NCBI GenBank assembly: GCA_015655435.1
Contig: JAATFC010000311.1
Coordinates: forward strand, 1 to 34,819
DNA: 34,819 nt
Direction: 5' to 3'
DNA from: Chitinophagales bacterium
GTDB taxonomy: Bacteria; Bacteroidota; Bacteroidia; Chitinophagales; Chitinophagaceae
In this document: positions 8,940 to 16,758 of the stretch, piece by piece
How the letters are laid out: each line of letters begins with the position of its first letter
Numbering within the stretch: position 1 is the first letter of the stretch
The notes under the pieces: model-generated
What the model was told of the DNA's origin: nothing
The model's input: the letters and a program-made list of their open reading frames with translations, nothing else
Databases searched by the model: none
Made by a program: the position numbers and the translations under genes

Positions 8940-9704
8940 ATGCAGCACCGTATTTGCTTCTTGATATTGGTTTTGCTGGTCAGCTTTCAATTGAAAGCGC
9001 AACAAACCGACACATCACACACGGGAAAAATGGAAAATTTCATGCGTCATTTTGATGGAAAAGACACCGTCCGTATTGGCGTATTGGCATACAGTGGAAT
9101 GGTTTTGCAGGATTTTAGTGGACCGATAGAAGTATTTTCCAAGGCAAAAGGATTGACCAATAATCATTATAATATTTACATTATTGGAATCGACAAGTCT
9201 CCCATCTCTACGGAGAATCATATTGTGACTACACAACCTCAATATGATTTAAAAAATATGCCAGCGTGCGATTATTTTTTCATACCCGGCGCTCCGATGG
9301 CGGTGGTTGATAGCTTACGGCAAAACACTTCTTTCCAAAATGCTTGGGCTCGTTGGAAAAAACGTGCTGATACGTCCAAACTGGCAAGTATCTGCACAGC
9401 TTCCTATCTTTTGGCAGAAAAGGGTTTGCTGGATGGAAAAGATGCCACCACGCATTTTTTTGTAGCAGATGATTTTGCGTCTTTGTATCCCAAAGTTACA
9501 TTCCATAAAAATGTACGATTCGTCGATGCCGGAAATATATTGACATCTTCTGGGGTCACGTCTGGCATTGACTTGGCACTTTATATTGTTGGAAAAATAA
9601 ACGGAGAAAAAATACAGGGCATGATATCACGTGCGCTCCAATACAACTACCATCAATATGAGAAATGGCCGGAAGCTCCGATGGGCATGCATTTCAAAAG
9701 ATAA
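8940..9704 (+). CDS. Exported DJ-1/PfpI family protein resembling isocyanide hydratase
   Basis: A 254-residue protein of the DJ-1/PfpI (class I glutamine amidotransferase-like) fold. The ATG at 8940 gives a signal peptide (residues 1-20, cleavage near KA-QQ), which is unusual for this normally cytosolic family. Catalytic features match isocyanide hydratase: Asp58 in DFSGP, the nucleophile elbow ICTASYLL with Cys152 and Thr153, ATTHF with His172, and GNILTSSGVTSGIDLAL (199-215). From memory these align with Asp17, Cys101 and Thr102 of the Pseudomonas enzyme. Similar domains also form the N-terminus of some AraC-type regulators, but no DNA-binding domain is present here. It sits 4 bp after the TonB receptor, which points to a role in processing the imported ligand. 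Confidence 0.85.
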   Translation: MQHRICFLILVLLVSFQLKAQQTDTSHTGKMENFMRHFDGKDTVRIGVLAYSGMVLQDFSGPIEVFSKAKGLTNNHYNIYIIGIDKSPISTENHIVTTQPQYDLKNMPACDYFFIPGAPMAVVDSLRQNTSFQNAWARWKKRADTSKLASICTASYLLAEKGLLDGKDATTHFFVADDFASLYPKVTFHKNVRFVDAGNILTSSGVTSGIDLALYIVGKINGEKIQGMISRALQYNYHQYEKWPEAPMGMHFKR

Positions 9705-9731
9705 GATTTTACCGTAAATCTGTTTTTATTT

Positions 9732-9826
9732 ACAGCCAATACAAGTCAAAAATGTCGATGATAAATAAGTGTGGTTTTCGCATTTATCAACGACACACAT
9801 TCCGACTTATATTGGCTGTTTTTTTT
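9732..9826 (+). terminator. Long near-palindromic hairpin with T8 tail
   Basis: Outer arms ACAGCCAATACAAGTC (9732-9747) and GACTTATATTGGCTGT (9804-9819) pair over 16 bp with one mismatch. Inside, GTCGATGATAAAT (9754-9766) pairs with ATTTATCAACGAC (9782-9794), again with one mismatch. Eight T follow (9819-9826). It lies 28 bp after the DJ-1 gene, so it can terminate the receptor operon, but it is far longer than a normal terminator. The rest of the 298-bp gap before hemA holds only the hemA promoter and leader. Confidence 0.75.
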
Positions 9827-9917
9827 GTTTTATTCAAAATATTTTTTCAACTAATTTTGGCAATTCAAAAATGACGTTAGCGTGACAAAATCGTGCGATT
9901 TAACCCAATACGATAGC

Positions 9918-9925
9918 TAACTTTG
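9918..9925 (+). promoter_or_regulatory. Putative hemA -7 box
   Basis: TAACTTTG matches TAnnTTTG. No clear -33 TTTG lies at the usual distance. The predicted leader to the hemA ATG is about 75 nt and contains a short stem, CTGG with CCAG around a C-rich loop; no known riboswitch is recognised. Confidence 0.45.
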
Positions 9926-10002
9926 CGTGTCGGTTCGGAGTTAGAGCATCAACGATTTGCAATTACCCTGGCCCCCTTTACCAGACGCTATAACGGAAAT
10001 AG

Positions 10003-11256
10003 ATGAAACAGAGTATGGATTATCAAAAATTTTGCGTAGCAGGAATCAATTACAAGAAGACCGATGTCGCCGTTCGTAGCCAGTTTGCCGTTTCTGAAGA
10101 ACAATATGCACGGATTTTGCAAAATGCTTCAGCAATCGGACTCGGAGACGTTTTCGTCATTGCAAGTTGCAACCGTACCGAAATCTACGGAATTGCCAAT
10201 AGCCCCGAAGACCTGATTAATATTCTTTGCAGCGAGACCGCTGGTTCTTCTGAACTTTTCCGCCAAATGGCATATATCCATACTGCTGAAAAAGCGATGG
10301 AGCATCTTTTCGACGTATCAGCCGGGCTTGATTCGCAAATTTTAGGAGATTACGAAATTGTAGGACAGATGAAGCACGCGGTACAGTTTGCCCACAGTTA
10401 CGGTACGATTGGCACATTCTCTGACCGCCTCGTCAACTTCGCCGTCAAATCTTCCAAAGAAATAAAAAACAGGACAAAACTCAGCGGAGGCACGACTTCC
10501 GTTTCTTTCGCTGCCATACAGTTTTTGAAATGGCACTGTCCTGATATTGAAAATAAAAAAATAGTGATGGTCGGAGCCGGCAAGATAGCCGTCAGCACCG
10601 CCCGCAACCTCAAAGATTATTTGGATGTCCGCAATCTTACGGTTATCAACCGCACGTTGGAAAATGCACAGAACTTAGCAACGGAGCTTGGTTTTCGAGC
10701 CGCACCGCTTTCTCTTCTTTCCGAAGAAATAAAATCTGCAGACATCGTCCTAGCCGCAACCAATACTACACACACCATCATTGACAAAAAAATGCTGGAG
10801 GGACTTGAGCCCAAAATCCTGGTTGACCTTTCGATTCCGTACAATATCGACAGCGATGTCAAGGAAACACCCGGAACGATACTGGTCAATGTGGACGAGC
10901 TTTCCAAAATCGGAGAAATGACATTTTCCAATAGGAAAAATGAAATTCCCGCTGCAAAAGCTATCATCCACGAATACCTCAACGAATTTGCGGAATGGTA
11001 TCGCATGCGCAAAAATGTTCCGGTTCTGAAAGTAGCCAAACAAGTCATGATGGACATCCAGAAAAATCAGATGTGCCAATACATGACTTTCGAAGACGCC
11101 TTCGACACGGCGGAAATTGAGAGAGTTGTACCTGTTGACCACGCTTTGAAAAAAGCAATCAACAACATGGCGGTAAAGCTGCGCGATAATTTTCAGGAAA
11201 AAGGATGCAACTGCATCCAGGCTATCAACGAATTTATCGCAGCCAAGAGCAATTAA
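10003..11256 (+). CDS. hemA: Glutamyl-tRNA reductase
   Basis: Catalyses the NADPH-dependent reduction of glutamyl-tRNA to glutamate-1-semialdehyde, the first committed step of C5-pathway tetrapyrrole synthesis. The 417-residue protein has the catalytic Cys56 in SCNRTEIYG, the substrate segment DSQILGDYEIVGQMK, and an NADPH-binding Rossmann motif VGAGKIA. The C-terminal helical dimerisation domain is present. An alternative start is the ATG at 10015 (MDYQKF), which would remove four residues. It is the first gene of the heme cluster; hemC begins 4 bp after its stop. Confidence 0.96.
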   Translation: MKQSMDYQKFCVAGINYKKTDVAVRSQFAVSEEQYARILQNASAIGLGDVFVIASCNRTEIYGIANSPEDLINILCSETAGSSELFRQMAYIHTAEKAMEHLFDVSAGLDSQILGDYEIVGQMKHAVQFAHSYGTIGTFSDRLVNFAVKSSKEIKNRTKLSGGTTSVSFAAIQFLKWHCPDIENKKIVMVGAGKIAVSTARNLKDYLDVRNLTVINRTLENAQNLATELGFRAAPLSLLSEEIKSADIVLAATNTTHTIIDKKMLEGLEPKILVDLSIPYNIDSDVKETPGTILVNVDELSKIGEMTFSNRKNEIPAAKAIIHEYLNEFAEWYRMRKNVPVLKVAKQVMMDIQKNQMCQYMTFEDAFDTAEIERVVPVDHALKKAINNMAVKLRDNFQEKGCNCIQAINEFIAAKSN

Positions 11257-11260
11257 AACC

Positions 11261-12220
11261 ATGGCAGAAAAAATCATCCGAATCGGAACCCGCGACAGCA
11301 AACTTGCGCTGTGGCAGGCTCAGAAAGTACAAAGTCTTTTAGCATCCACCGGACAACCATCGGAATTAGTTTCGGTAAAAAGCGAGGGCGACCTCGACCT
11401 TGTCACGCCTCTATATGCTATGGGAGTGCAGGGAGTTTTTACCAAAACGCTTGATGCTTATCTGTTAAGCGACAAGATAGATATTGCGGTGCATTCGATG
11501 AAAGACGTTCCCACGCAATTAGCGCAGGGAACCGTACAAGCCGCAGTATTGCCAAGAGCCGAAGCGCACGATATTCTCGTACTAGGAAAAGAGAAATGGC
11601 ACAAAAACAATTTCGGTAACTGGCAAAGAAACGCAGGAGAAACCACGGATTTTCATATTGGAACAGGTTCTGTTCGGCGCACTGCACAATGGCTCAACCG
11701 CTATCCTCATTCTCAAATCGACAATCTACGCGGCAACGTCCAGACCCGTTTACGCAAATTGGAGGAAAATAATTGGGATGGTGCTATATTTGCAGCAGCA
11801 GGACTTGGGAGAGTTGACCTTTTACCCGAAAATCATATTGTATTGGACTGGATGCTTCCAGCACCGGCACAGGGAGCAATAATGGTTGTATGTAAAAAAG
11901 AAGATGTAGCAACGGCGGTTATCTGCCAAAGCATGAATCATGAGGAAACTGCTGTCTGTACTAAGATTGAAAGAGATTTTCTGAGTACGTTGATGGGCGG
12001 ATGTTCTACTCCTATTGGAGCTCATGCTGAAGTAAAAGAAGGAAGGATTTATTTCAAAGGAAATATCTTATCTCCCAACGGCAAACATAGCATAGACATC
12101 GCACAAGACGAGGACTATACAACAAATAGCAAACTAGGAACAACAGCGGCAACCCAATTATTGAAACAGGGAGCTCAATCCATAATAGAAGAGATTAGAA
12201 AATTTGAAAAGGGAGATTAA
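11261..12220 (+). CDS. hemC: Porphobilinogen deaminase (hydroxymethylbilane synthase)
   Basis: Joins four porphobilinogen units into hydroxymethylbilane. The 319-residue protein shows RIGTRDSKLALWQA at the N-terminus, HSMKDVPT with the catalytic Asp82, GTGSVRRTAQ (135-143), the substrate-binding RGNVQTRLRKL, and APAQGA. The dipyrromethane cofactor is held by Cys248 in MGGCSTPIGAHA. The family length is normal. Its 3' end overlaps the hemD start by 17 nt, so translation is probably coupled along hemA-hemC-hemD. hemB is not in the window. Confidence 0.96.
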   Translation: MAEKIIRIGTRDSKLALWQAQKVQSLLASTGQPSELVSVKSEGDLDLVTPLYAMGVQGVFTKTLDAYLLSDKIDIAVHSMKDVPTQLAQGTVQAAVLPRAEAHDILVLGKEKWHKNNFGNWQRNAGETTDFHIGTGSVRRTAQWLNRYPHSQIDNLRGNVQTRLRKLEENNWDGAIFAAAGLGRVDLLPENHIVLDWMLPAPAQGAIMVVCKKEDVATAVICQSMNHEETAVCTKIERDFLSTLMGGCSTPIGAHAEVKEGRIYFKGNILSPNGKHSIDIAQDEDYTTNSKLGTTAATQLLKQGAQSIIEEIRKFEKGD

Positions 12221-12902
12221 CATACTTTGCACGCGCAAGCTGGATGCGAACATTCTCAAAAAGGCAGAACTCAACAATATACACATTGATTGTGTTCCAT
12301 TTATTGAGACAATATTTACGCACAGCCTTGAGGTAGAAAAAAAGTTGAAAGAACTAGAAACACAGGAAATCGTAGCTGCTTTCACAAGTAAAAAGGCAGT
12401 CGAAGCTATTACCAAAATACTGCAAACTGCACCTCACTGGAAGATTTTCACCACGGGCGGTATCACTAAGAAATCCATCATAAAATATTTTGGCGAAGAT
12501 GCCATTATGGGCAGCGGCAAACACGCGTCAGATGTAAAAGAAAAACTTTTCGAAAACAAAGACAATATCAGCAAAGTCTATTTCTTCTGTGGAGACCAAC
12601 GCATGAACGATATCCCGGAATATCTTCCCGAACAAGGCATAGAAGTGTAAGAATTGATAGTGTACAAGACCATATTGATACCCCAATATATCGACAAAGA
12701 CTATAACGGCATTATGTTCTTCAGTCCTAGTGCAGCACACAGTTATTTCTCTGAAAATACAATTCCCGTTGATGTTCCGCTTTTTTCCATAGGAAACACC
12801 ACAACGGCTACTATAAAAACATATAGTACCAATCCTATATTGACAAGCGAATGGCCTGGGCAAGAATCATTGCTCAACCTCGTGATTAACTATTTTGCAT
12901 AA
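12204..12902 (+). pseudogene. hemD: Uroporphyrinogen-III synthase, interrupted by an in-frame TAA
   Basis: HemD closes hydroxymethylbilane to uroporphyrinogen III. The frame starts with TTG at 12204, inside hemC, and reads 148 residues (LCTRKLDAN..., AAFTSKKAVEAI, FTTGGIT, FFCGDQRMNDIP) to a TAA at 12648-12650. The same frame then continues for 83 residues after the stop (ELIVYKT, MFFSPSAAHSYF, FSIGNTTTATIK) to the stop at 12900-12902. The two parts together, about 232 residues, match a normal HemD with nothing missing except one codon. The lesion could be a nonsense mutation, a sequencing error, or a split protein with restart at TTG 12654 or GTG 12660. The flanking hemC and hemE genes are intact. 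Confidence 0.8.
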
Positions 12903-12905
12903 ATA

Positions 12906-12913
12906 TAGTTTTG
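12906..12913 (+). promoter_or_regulatory. Putative -7 box before the zincin-like gene
   Basis: TAGTTTTG fits TAnnTTTG and lies 4 bp after the hemD stop and 42 bp before the ATG at 12956. No good -33 element is seen. It suggests that the inserted gene, and perhaps hemE, has its own promoter. Confidence 0.4.
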
Positions 12914-12955
12914 TTTATGCGCAACTACATCGACGTGATGTCCTAACAACAAAAT

Positions 12956-14122
12956 ATGAAAATAAATCACGCCTTTATATTAATCTTTATTTTACTCAAC
13001 ATACGATCCAATGCCCAATCTCAGGTCATAATCAATCCATTAATCCATCTGCCAAAAGACAGCATAGAATCGAAGACATTGATTTCTGATTTGAATAATT
13101 TCCTTTCTCTTGCACAGCAACGAAATGAGGAAAACAAGTTTGTTTTACCGGAAAAGAAAACCGAAACCTTTTTGTTTTTAAATGAGATAAAGGACATTCA
13201 AAAAAGCAAACAAAACAATAAAGAGTTTTTCTTCAAACCTTATTTAACAAACGTTGCACGACTTTCCGAAACACAATATTTAATACAAATATCTTACATC
13301 GGGACAAGCGACAGCAATGCAATACTAAGGGCTAGTTTTAATCTGCTTGCAGACAAAGTCAACAATTCTTTTTTGTTTCAGTCCCCTTTATATCAGAATA
13401 CAAAACATTGGAAAACACTCAGGTTAGACAACACTATTTTCCACTACAAAGATTCCATCAATCAAAAGAAGATTCAGTCTTACAAAAAATTAGTTTCTTC
13501 ATTCGACAAAAAATTAAATCTCAAAAGTATTACCACAGAATTTTATTGTTGTGAAAATCTGATGGAAGCGGAAAAGATTATTGGCGTTGATTATAAAGCA
13601 GATTATAACGGTAGAACAAGCGGAGTCCGCGATGTACATTTTGATAAAAAAGAAATCATTGTACTAGGAAACAACAATGCGGACTTTAATCATTTTGACG
13701 AACACGATTTATGGCATGACAGGTTGAGTTTGGTTGTTGACAGAAGTAAAGTCAACAAACCTGTCGACGAAGGATGTGCCTATCTTTACGGCGGTAGTTG
13801 GGGTCTATCCTGGGGTAAAATATGGAAAGAATTTAAACTACAAGTTACCAACAATAGAGATGTTGATTGGGCTGCCATAAAAGAAACACCCATATATTTC
13901 AAAACCAATAACTACAACAATTCTGTAGACTATATAGTGAATGCGCTTCTAGTCAAGAAGATTGAAAGAGAAAAAGGGTTTTCCGGTATTTGGGAATTAT
14001 TGAATATTGGTCCCGTTGAAAAAGGGAATGAGAAATACTATCAAACACTTGAAAAGCTGACTGGAATTACAAAATCGAACTATAACAAAGAAGTCTGGAA
14101 GCTGATAGACTCTGAAAAATAA
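12956..14122 (+). CDS. Secreted zincin-like protein of unknown function
   Basis: A 388-residue protein with a signal peptide ([20 protein letters not shown], cleavage before Gln21). I do not recognise a named family. The segment at 247-283 reads [11 protein letters not shown] followed by [10 protein letters not shown]: this looks like a gluzincin zinc site (HExxH then a downstream Glu), but the catalytic Glu is Asp251 (His250, Asp251, His254) and Glu272 would be the third ligand. It may therefore be a degenerate or altered metallopeptidase. It sits inside the heme cluster between hemD and hemE, and looks more A+T-rich and Lys/Asn-rich than its neighbours, so it is probably a late insertion. 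hemE starts 16 bp downstream. No link to heme synthesis is visible. Confidence 0.7.
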   Translation: MKINHAFILIFILLNIRSNAQSQVIINPLIHLPKDSIESKTLISDLNNFLSLAQQRNEENKFVLPEKKTETFLFLNEIKDIQKSKQNNKEFFFKPYLTNVARLSETQYLIQISYIGTSDSNAILRASFNLLADKVNNSFLFQSPLYQNTKHWKTLRLDNTIFHYKDSINQKKIQSYKKLVSSFDKKLNLKSITTEFYCCENLMEAEKIIGVDYKADYNGRTSGVRDVHFDKKEIIVLGNNNADFNHFDEHDLWHDRLSLVVDRSKVNKPVDEGCAYLYGGSWGLSWGKIWKEFKLQVTNNRDVDWAAIKETPIYFKTNNYNNSVDYIVNALLVKKIEREKGFSGIWELLNIGPVEKGNEKYYQTLEKLTGITKSNYNKEVWKLIDSEK

Positions 14123-14138
14123 AAAAGTACATAGTAAT

Positions 14139-15179
14139 ATGCCGACAAATACTCCGTTAAAGAATGACCTCATATTAAAAGCACTTCGTGGCGAAACCAC
14201 GGAGCGCACTCCCGTTTGGATGATGCGTCAGGCGGGTCGTTACCTACCCGAATATATTGCCCTACGCAACAAATATTCGTTCTTTGAACGTTGTCAGAAT
14301 CCCGAGCTGGCCTGCGAGATTACTTTGCAACCCGTGGATATTGTCGGTGTTGATGCGGCTATATTGTTTTCGGATATATTGGTCGTACCTCAAGCCATGG
14401 GACAGGAAGTGCAACTAATCGAAAAAATAGGACCGCTACTTCCCCATCCCATCCAAACACTAGAAGACCTTGCAACCATAAAAGTTCCTGATGTAAAAGA
14501 TACTTTGTCCTATGTTCTTGAGGCTATCAAATTGATTAAACAGGAACTTAACGGGCGTGTTCCGTTGATAGGATTTGCAGGTGCGCCATGGACAGTGTTT
14601 TGTTATATGGTGCAAGGAAAAGGCTCTAAAACTTTTGACGAGGCAAAATCCTTTTACTATAAAAATCCCATATTGGCACAACAACTTTTGCAGATGATTA
14701 CCGACACGACTATTGCTTACCTAAAAGAGCAAGTCAATAGCGGTGCAGACTTAGTGCAGGTTTTCGATAGTTGGGGAGGATTACTCGAACCAGACGATTT
14801 TCTTGAGATATCATTCAAGTATATCCAGCAAATAGTTGATGCTGTCAAACCATTAGCTCCCGTTATCGTTTTTGCAAAAGGAGCTTGGTTTGCATTACCT
14901 GAGATGGCGGCATCAGGTGCGAGCGGACTAGGTATAGACTGGACTATAAGGCCTCATATCGCTCGCCAATATGCAGGTGACAATATTACATTGCAAGGCA
15001 ATTTCGACCCAGCAAAACTATTGGCACCAATACCGGAAATCAAACAATCCGTAAAAAAGATGTTGTCTGATTTTGGTCCAACGAGGCATATAGCTAATCT
15101 AGGTCATGGCATTTTACCTAATGTTCCGGTTGACCATGCAAGGGCTTTCGTCGATACGGTAAAAGAGTATCAACACTAG
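14139..15179 (+). CDS. hemE: Uroporphyrinogen decarboxylase
   Basis: Decarboxylates the four acetate side chains of uroporphyrinogen III to give coproporphyrinogen III. The 346-residue TIM-barrel protein has the family signature [15 protein letters not shown] (25-39), the catalytic Asp79 in [38 protein letters not shown], and the C-terminal [15 protein letters not shown]. All expected residues are present. It begins 16 bp after the zincin-like gene and ends the heme cluster; the next gene is 47 bp on. Confidence 0.97.
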   Translation: MPTNTPLKNDLILKALRGETTERTPVWMMRQAGRYLPEYIALRNKYSFFERCQNPELACEITLQPVDIVGVDAAILFSDILVVPQAMGQEVQLIEKIGPLLPHPIQTLEDLATIKVPDVKDTLSYVLEAIKLIKQELNGRVPLIGFAGAPWTVFCYMVQGKGSKTFDEAKSFYYKNPILAQQLLQMITDTTIAYLKEQVNSGADLVQVFDSWGGLLEPDDFLEISFKYIQQIVDAVKPLAPVIVFAKGAWFALPEMAASGASGLGIDWTIRPHIARQYAGDNITLQGNFDPAKLLAPIPEIKQSVKKMLSDFGPTRHIANLGHGILPNVPVDHARAFVDTVKEYQH

Positions 15180-15226
15180 ACAAAATATAATTGGACTTTT
15201 AGTTTATTTTTCTAAAAAACAACAAA

Positions 15227-15733
15227 ATGCCAAACCTTCTTTTCTCTGCCACATTAGACAAAACAGCGAAGGTAGTTAGCATTTGTACCTGTCTTTTAAT
15301 TGTAGGAATTATTGTTTATTTATTGTTGTCATTAGACGAAATTCCCATTTATATTCTTCTTCTGAATATTGGTCTTGTGTTATTGCCTTTTATCTGTTAT
15401 GGTCTAAAACCTTCGAGATACGAGATAACAGAAAACACAATAGTTATCCATCGGCTTTTCAAAAATATAATTATTGAAAAAAGTACTATAACCAATATGG
15501 AACAACTATCAAAATCTGAATTGAAAAACGTTTGGCGCATGATGGGAATCGGAGGAGTATTTGGCTATATTGGAAAATTTAGCGCGACCAAACTCGGACA
15601 GATGACTTGGTATGCAACCAACCTCAACAATGCCGTATTAATCCACATTTCCGACAAACAAAAAATATTGATAACACCTCAAAATCCGGAAGCATTCATT
15701 GAGGCAATACCTCTAAGTGAACAAAGCAACTAA
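15227..15733 (+). CDS. Membrane protein with bacterial PH domain
   Basis: A 168-residue protein with two transmembrane helices near the N-terminus (about residues 15-35 and 40-58) followed by a cytoplasmic domain that fits the bacterial PH-like fold (YEITENTIVIHRLF, then WYATNLNNAVLIH and ITPQNPEAFIEAI). Such proteins are common and uncharacterised in Bacteroidota. The stop codon overlaps that of the convergent methyltransferase within the four bases CTAA at 15730-15733. Confidence 0.75.
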   Translation: MPNLLFSATLDKTAKVVSICTCLLIVGIIVYLLLSLDEIPIYILLLNIGLVLLPFICYGLKPSRYEITENTIVIHRLFKNIIIEKSTITNMEQLSKSELKNVWRMMGIGGVFGYIGKFSATKLGQMTWYATNLNNAVLIHISDKQKILITPQNPEAFIEAIPLSEQSN

Positions 15734-16641
15734 AGCGTATTTTTTACTTTTTTCATTATGTAGATAACCGAACTATATTTTTTCGGATTGCGCGCTGCGC
15801 GCTGGTTGGACTCCAATCCATTGGTAAAAGCAATGAGGTTGCGGCTTTTACCCTTTTTGTATTTTTCACTCAACATACTCACGTAGTAGCTGTCAAAAAT
15901 CATGGGAATATGTTGCGTCACTTCAAATCCGTATTGCTTTGCCAATACATCTATACTTTTAGGAGAGAAGTGGTACAGATGTCTCGGAACGTCCCATGCA
16001 GCCCAATACTCACCGTAGTATTGGGCATCGTAACTTGTATAGTTTGGAACGGCAACTATAAATACTCCAGTTTCTTTTAATATCCTGGAAATACGTTTCC
16101 AATAGCCATGCAGGTCGTGTACGTGTTCCAATACATGCCACATCGTTACGGCATCAAAACTGTTTTCATCCAAAGTAAACAAATCCGAATATGGCCGCAA
16201 AGTCAGTCCGTGCAAGCGTTCCGCATTGCCTCTCGCTGTTTCGTCCGGTTCCAGACCCGTCACTTGCCAACCCGCTTTTTGCATGACATCCGCAAAAGCA
16301 CCTGTACCCGCTCCGATATCCAAAAGAGCTCCTTTTTTCAATCCCGTCTCTTTTTCCACAAAACTTTTCTTTTGTTTCATGGTAATCGAGCGCACGTAAT
16401 GGTACAGTCGATTGACAAGACCTTTGTTGGTATCCGTATGCGAAATGTATGCCTCGGCTTTATAGTATTTTCCGATGTCCTCCATACCCGGAACGTCCTG
16501 CGTAAAACGAACCGTACAGTCCGCACATTCCCAGATGTCGAACTTCTCGTGGCTAACCGTGAAATCCTCGGCAGTCAACACTTTTTGGATACGGCTGCTG
16601 TTGCATACGGGACATTGCTGGTAATGGATGATCTGGCTCAT
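15730..16641 (-). CDS. Class I SAM-dependent methyltransferase with N-terminal zinc ribbon
   Basis: A 303-residue cytoplasmic protein when started at the ATG at 16641 (MSQIIHYQQCPVC); an in-frame ATG at 16659 would add six residues. The N-terminus has a zinc-ribbon pattern, CPVC then CADC about 30 residues later. The methyltransferase fold follows with motif I LLDIGAGTGAFADVM, an acidic residue at the end of strand 2 (GLEPD), and the strand 4 region FDAVTMWHVLEHVHD. The HVLEH motif and the later VPNYTSYDAQYYGEYWAAWD are typical of the family often found with cell-surface sugar or lipid genes. The substrate is unknown. It is transcribed divergently from the DUF58 gene. Confidence 0.85.
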   Translation of the reverse strand: MSQIIHYQQCPVCNSSRIQKVLTAEDFTVSHEKFDIWECADCTVRFTQDVPGMEDIGKYYKAEAYISHTDTNKGLVNRLYHYVRSITMKQKKSFVEKETGLKKGALLDIGAGTGAFADVMQKAGWQVTGLEPDETARGNAERLHGLTLRPYSDLFTLDENSFDAVTMWHVLEHVHDLHGYWKRISRILKETGVFIVAVPNYTSYDAQYYGEYWAAWDVPRHLYHFSPKSIDVLAKQYGFEVTQHIPMIFDSYYVSMLSEKYKKGKSRNLIAFTNGLESNQRAARNPKKYSSVIYIMKKVKNTL

Positions 16642-16722
16642 AAAGGAGCAAAGAAACAAGCATGTAGGGAATTTTGCAAAATTTTATAGATAGTTAACAA
16701 TTTTAATTGTGGAAAAATGTTG

Positions 16723-16752
16723 ATTGTCAGTATCTTGTAAACCGTATCTTTA
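16723..16752 (+). promoter_or_regulatory. Putative promoter of the DUF58-MoxR cluster
   Basis: ATTG at 16723-16726 and TATCTTTA at 16745-16752, 18 bp apart, approximate the TTTG/TAnnTTTG consensus. The box ends six bases before the ATG at 16759, so the mRNA is predicted to be leaderless or nearly so. Confidence 0.5.
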
Positions 16753-16758
16753 TGTATC

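Noticed and set aside
9665-9874. 69-codon plus-strand open frame over the long hairpin
   Set aside because: Overlaps the DJ-1 gene end and reads through the palindrome; no start signal.
9926-10002. hemA leader as a riboswitch
   Set aside because: The leader is about 75 nt with only a short CTGG/CCAG stem; it matches no class I know.
10750-11301. 183-codon minus-strand open frame
   Set aside because: Antisense to hemA and the start of hemC, both well conserved.
16108-16689. 193-codon plus-strand open frame
   Set aside because: Antisense to the methyltransferase gene; composition unlike a real protein.
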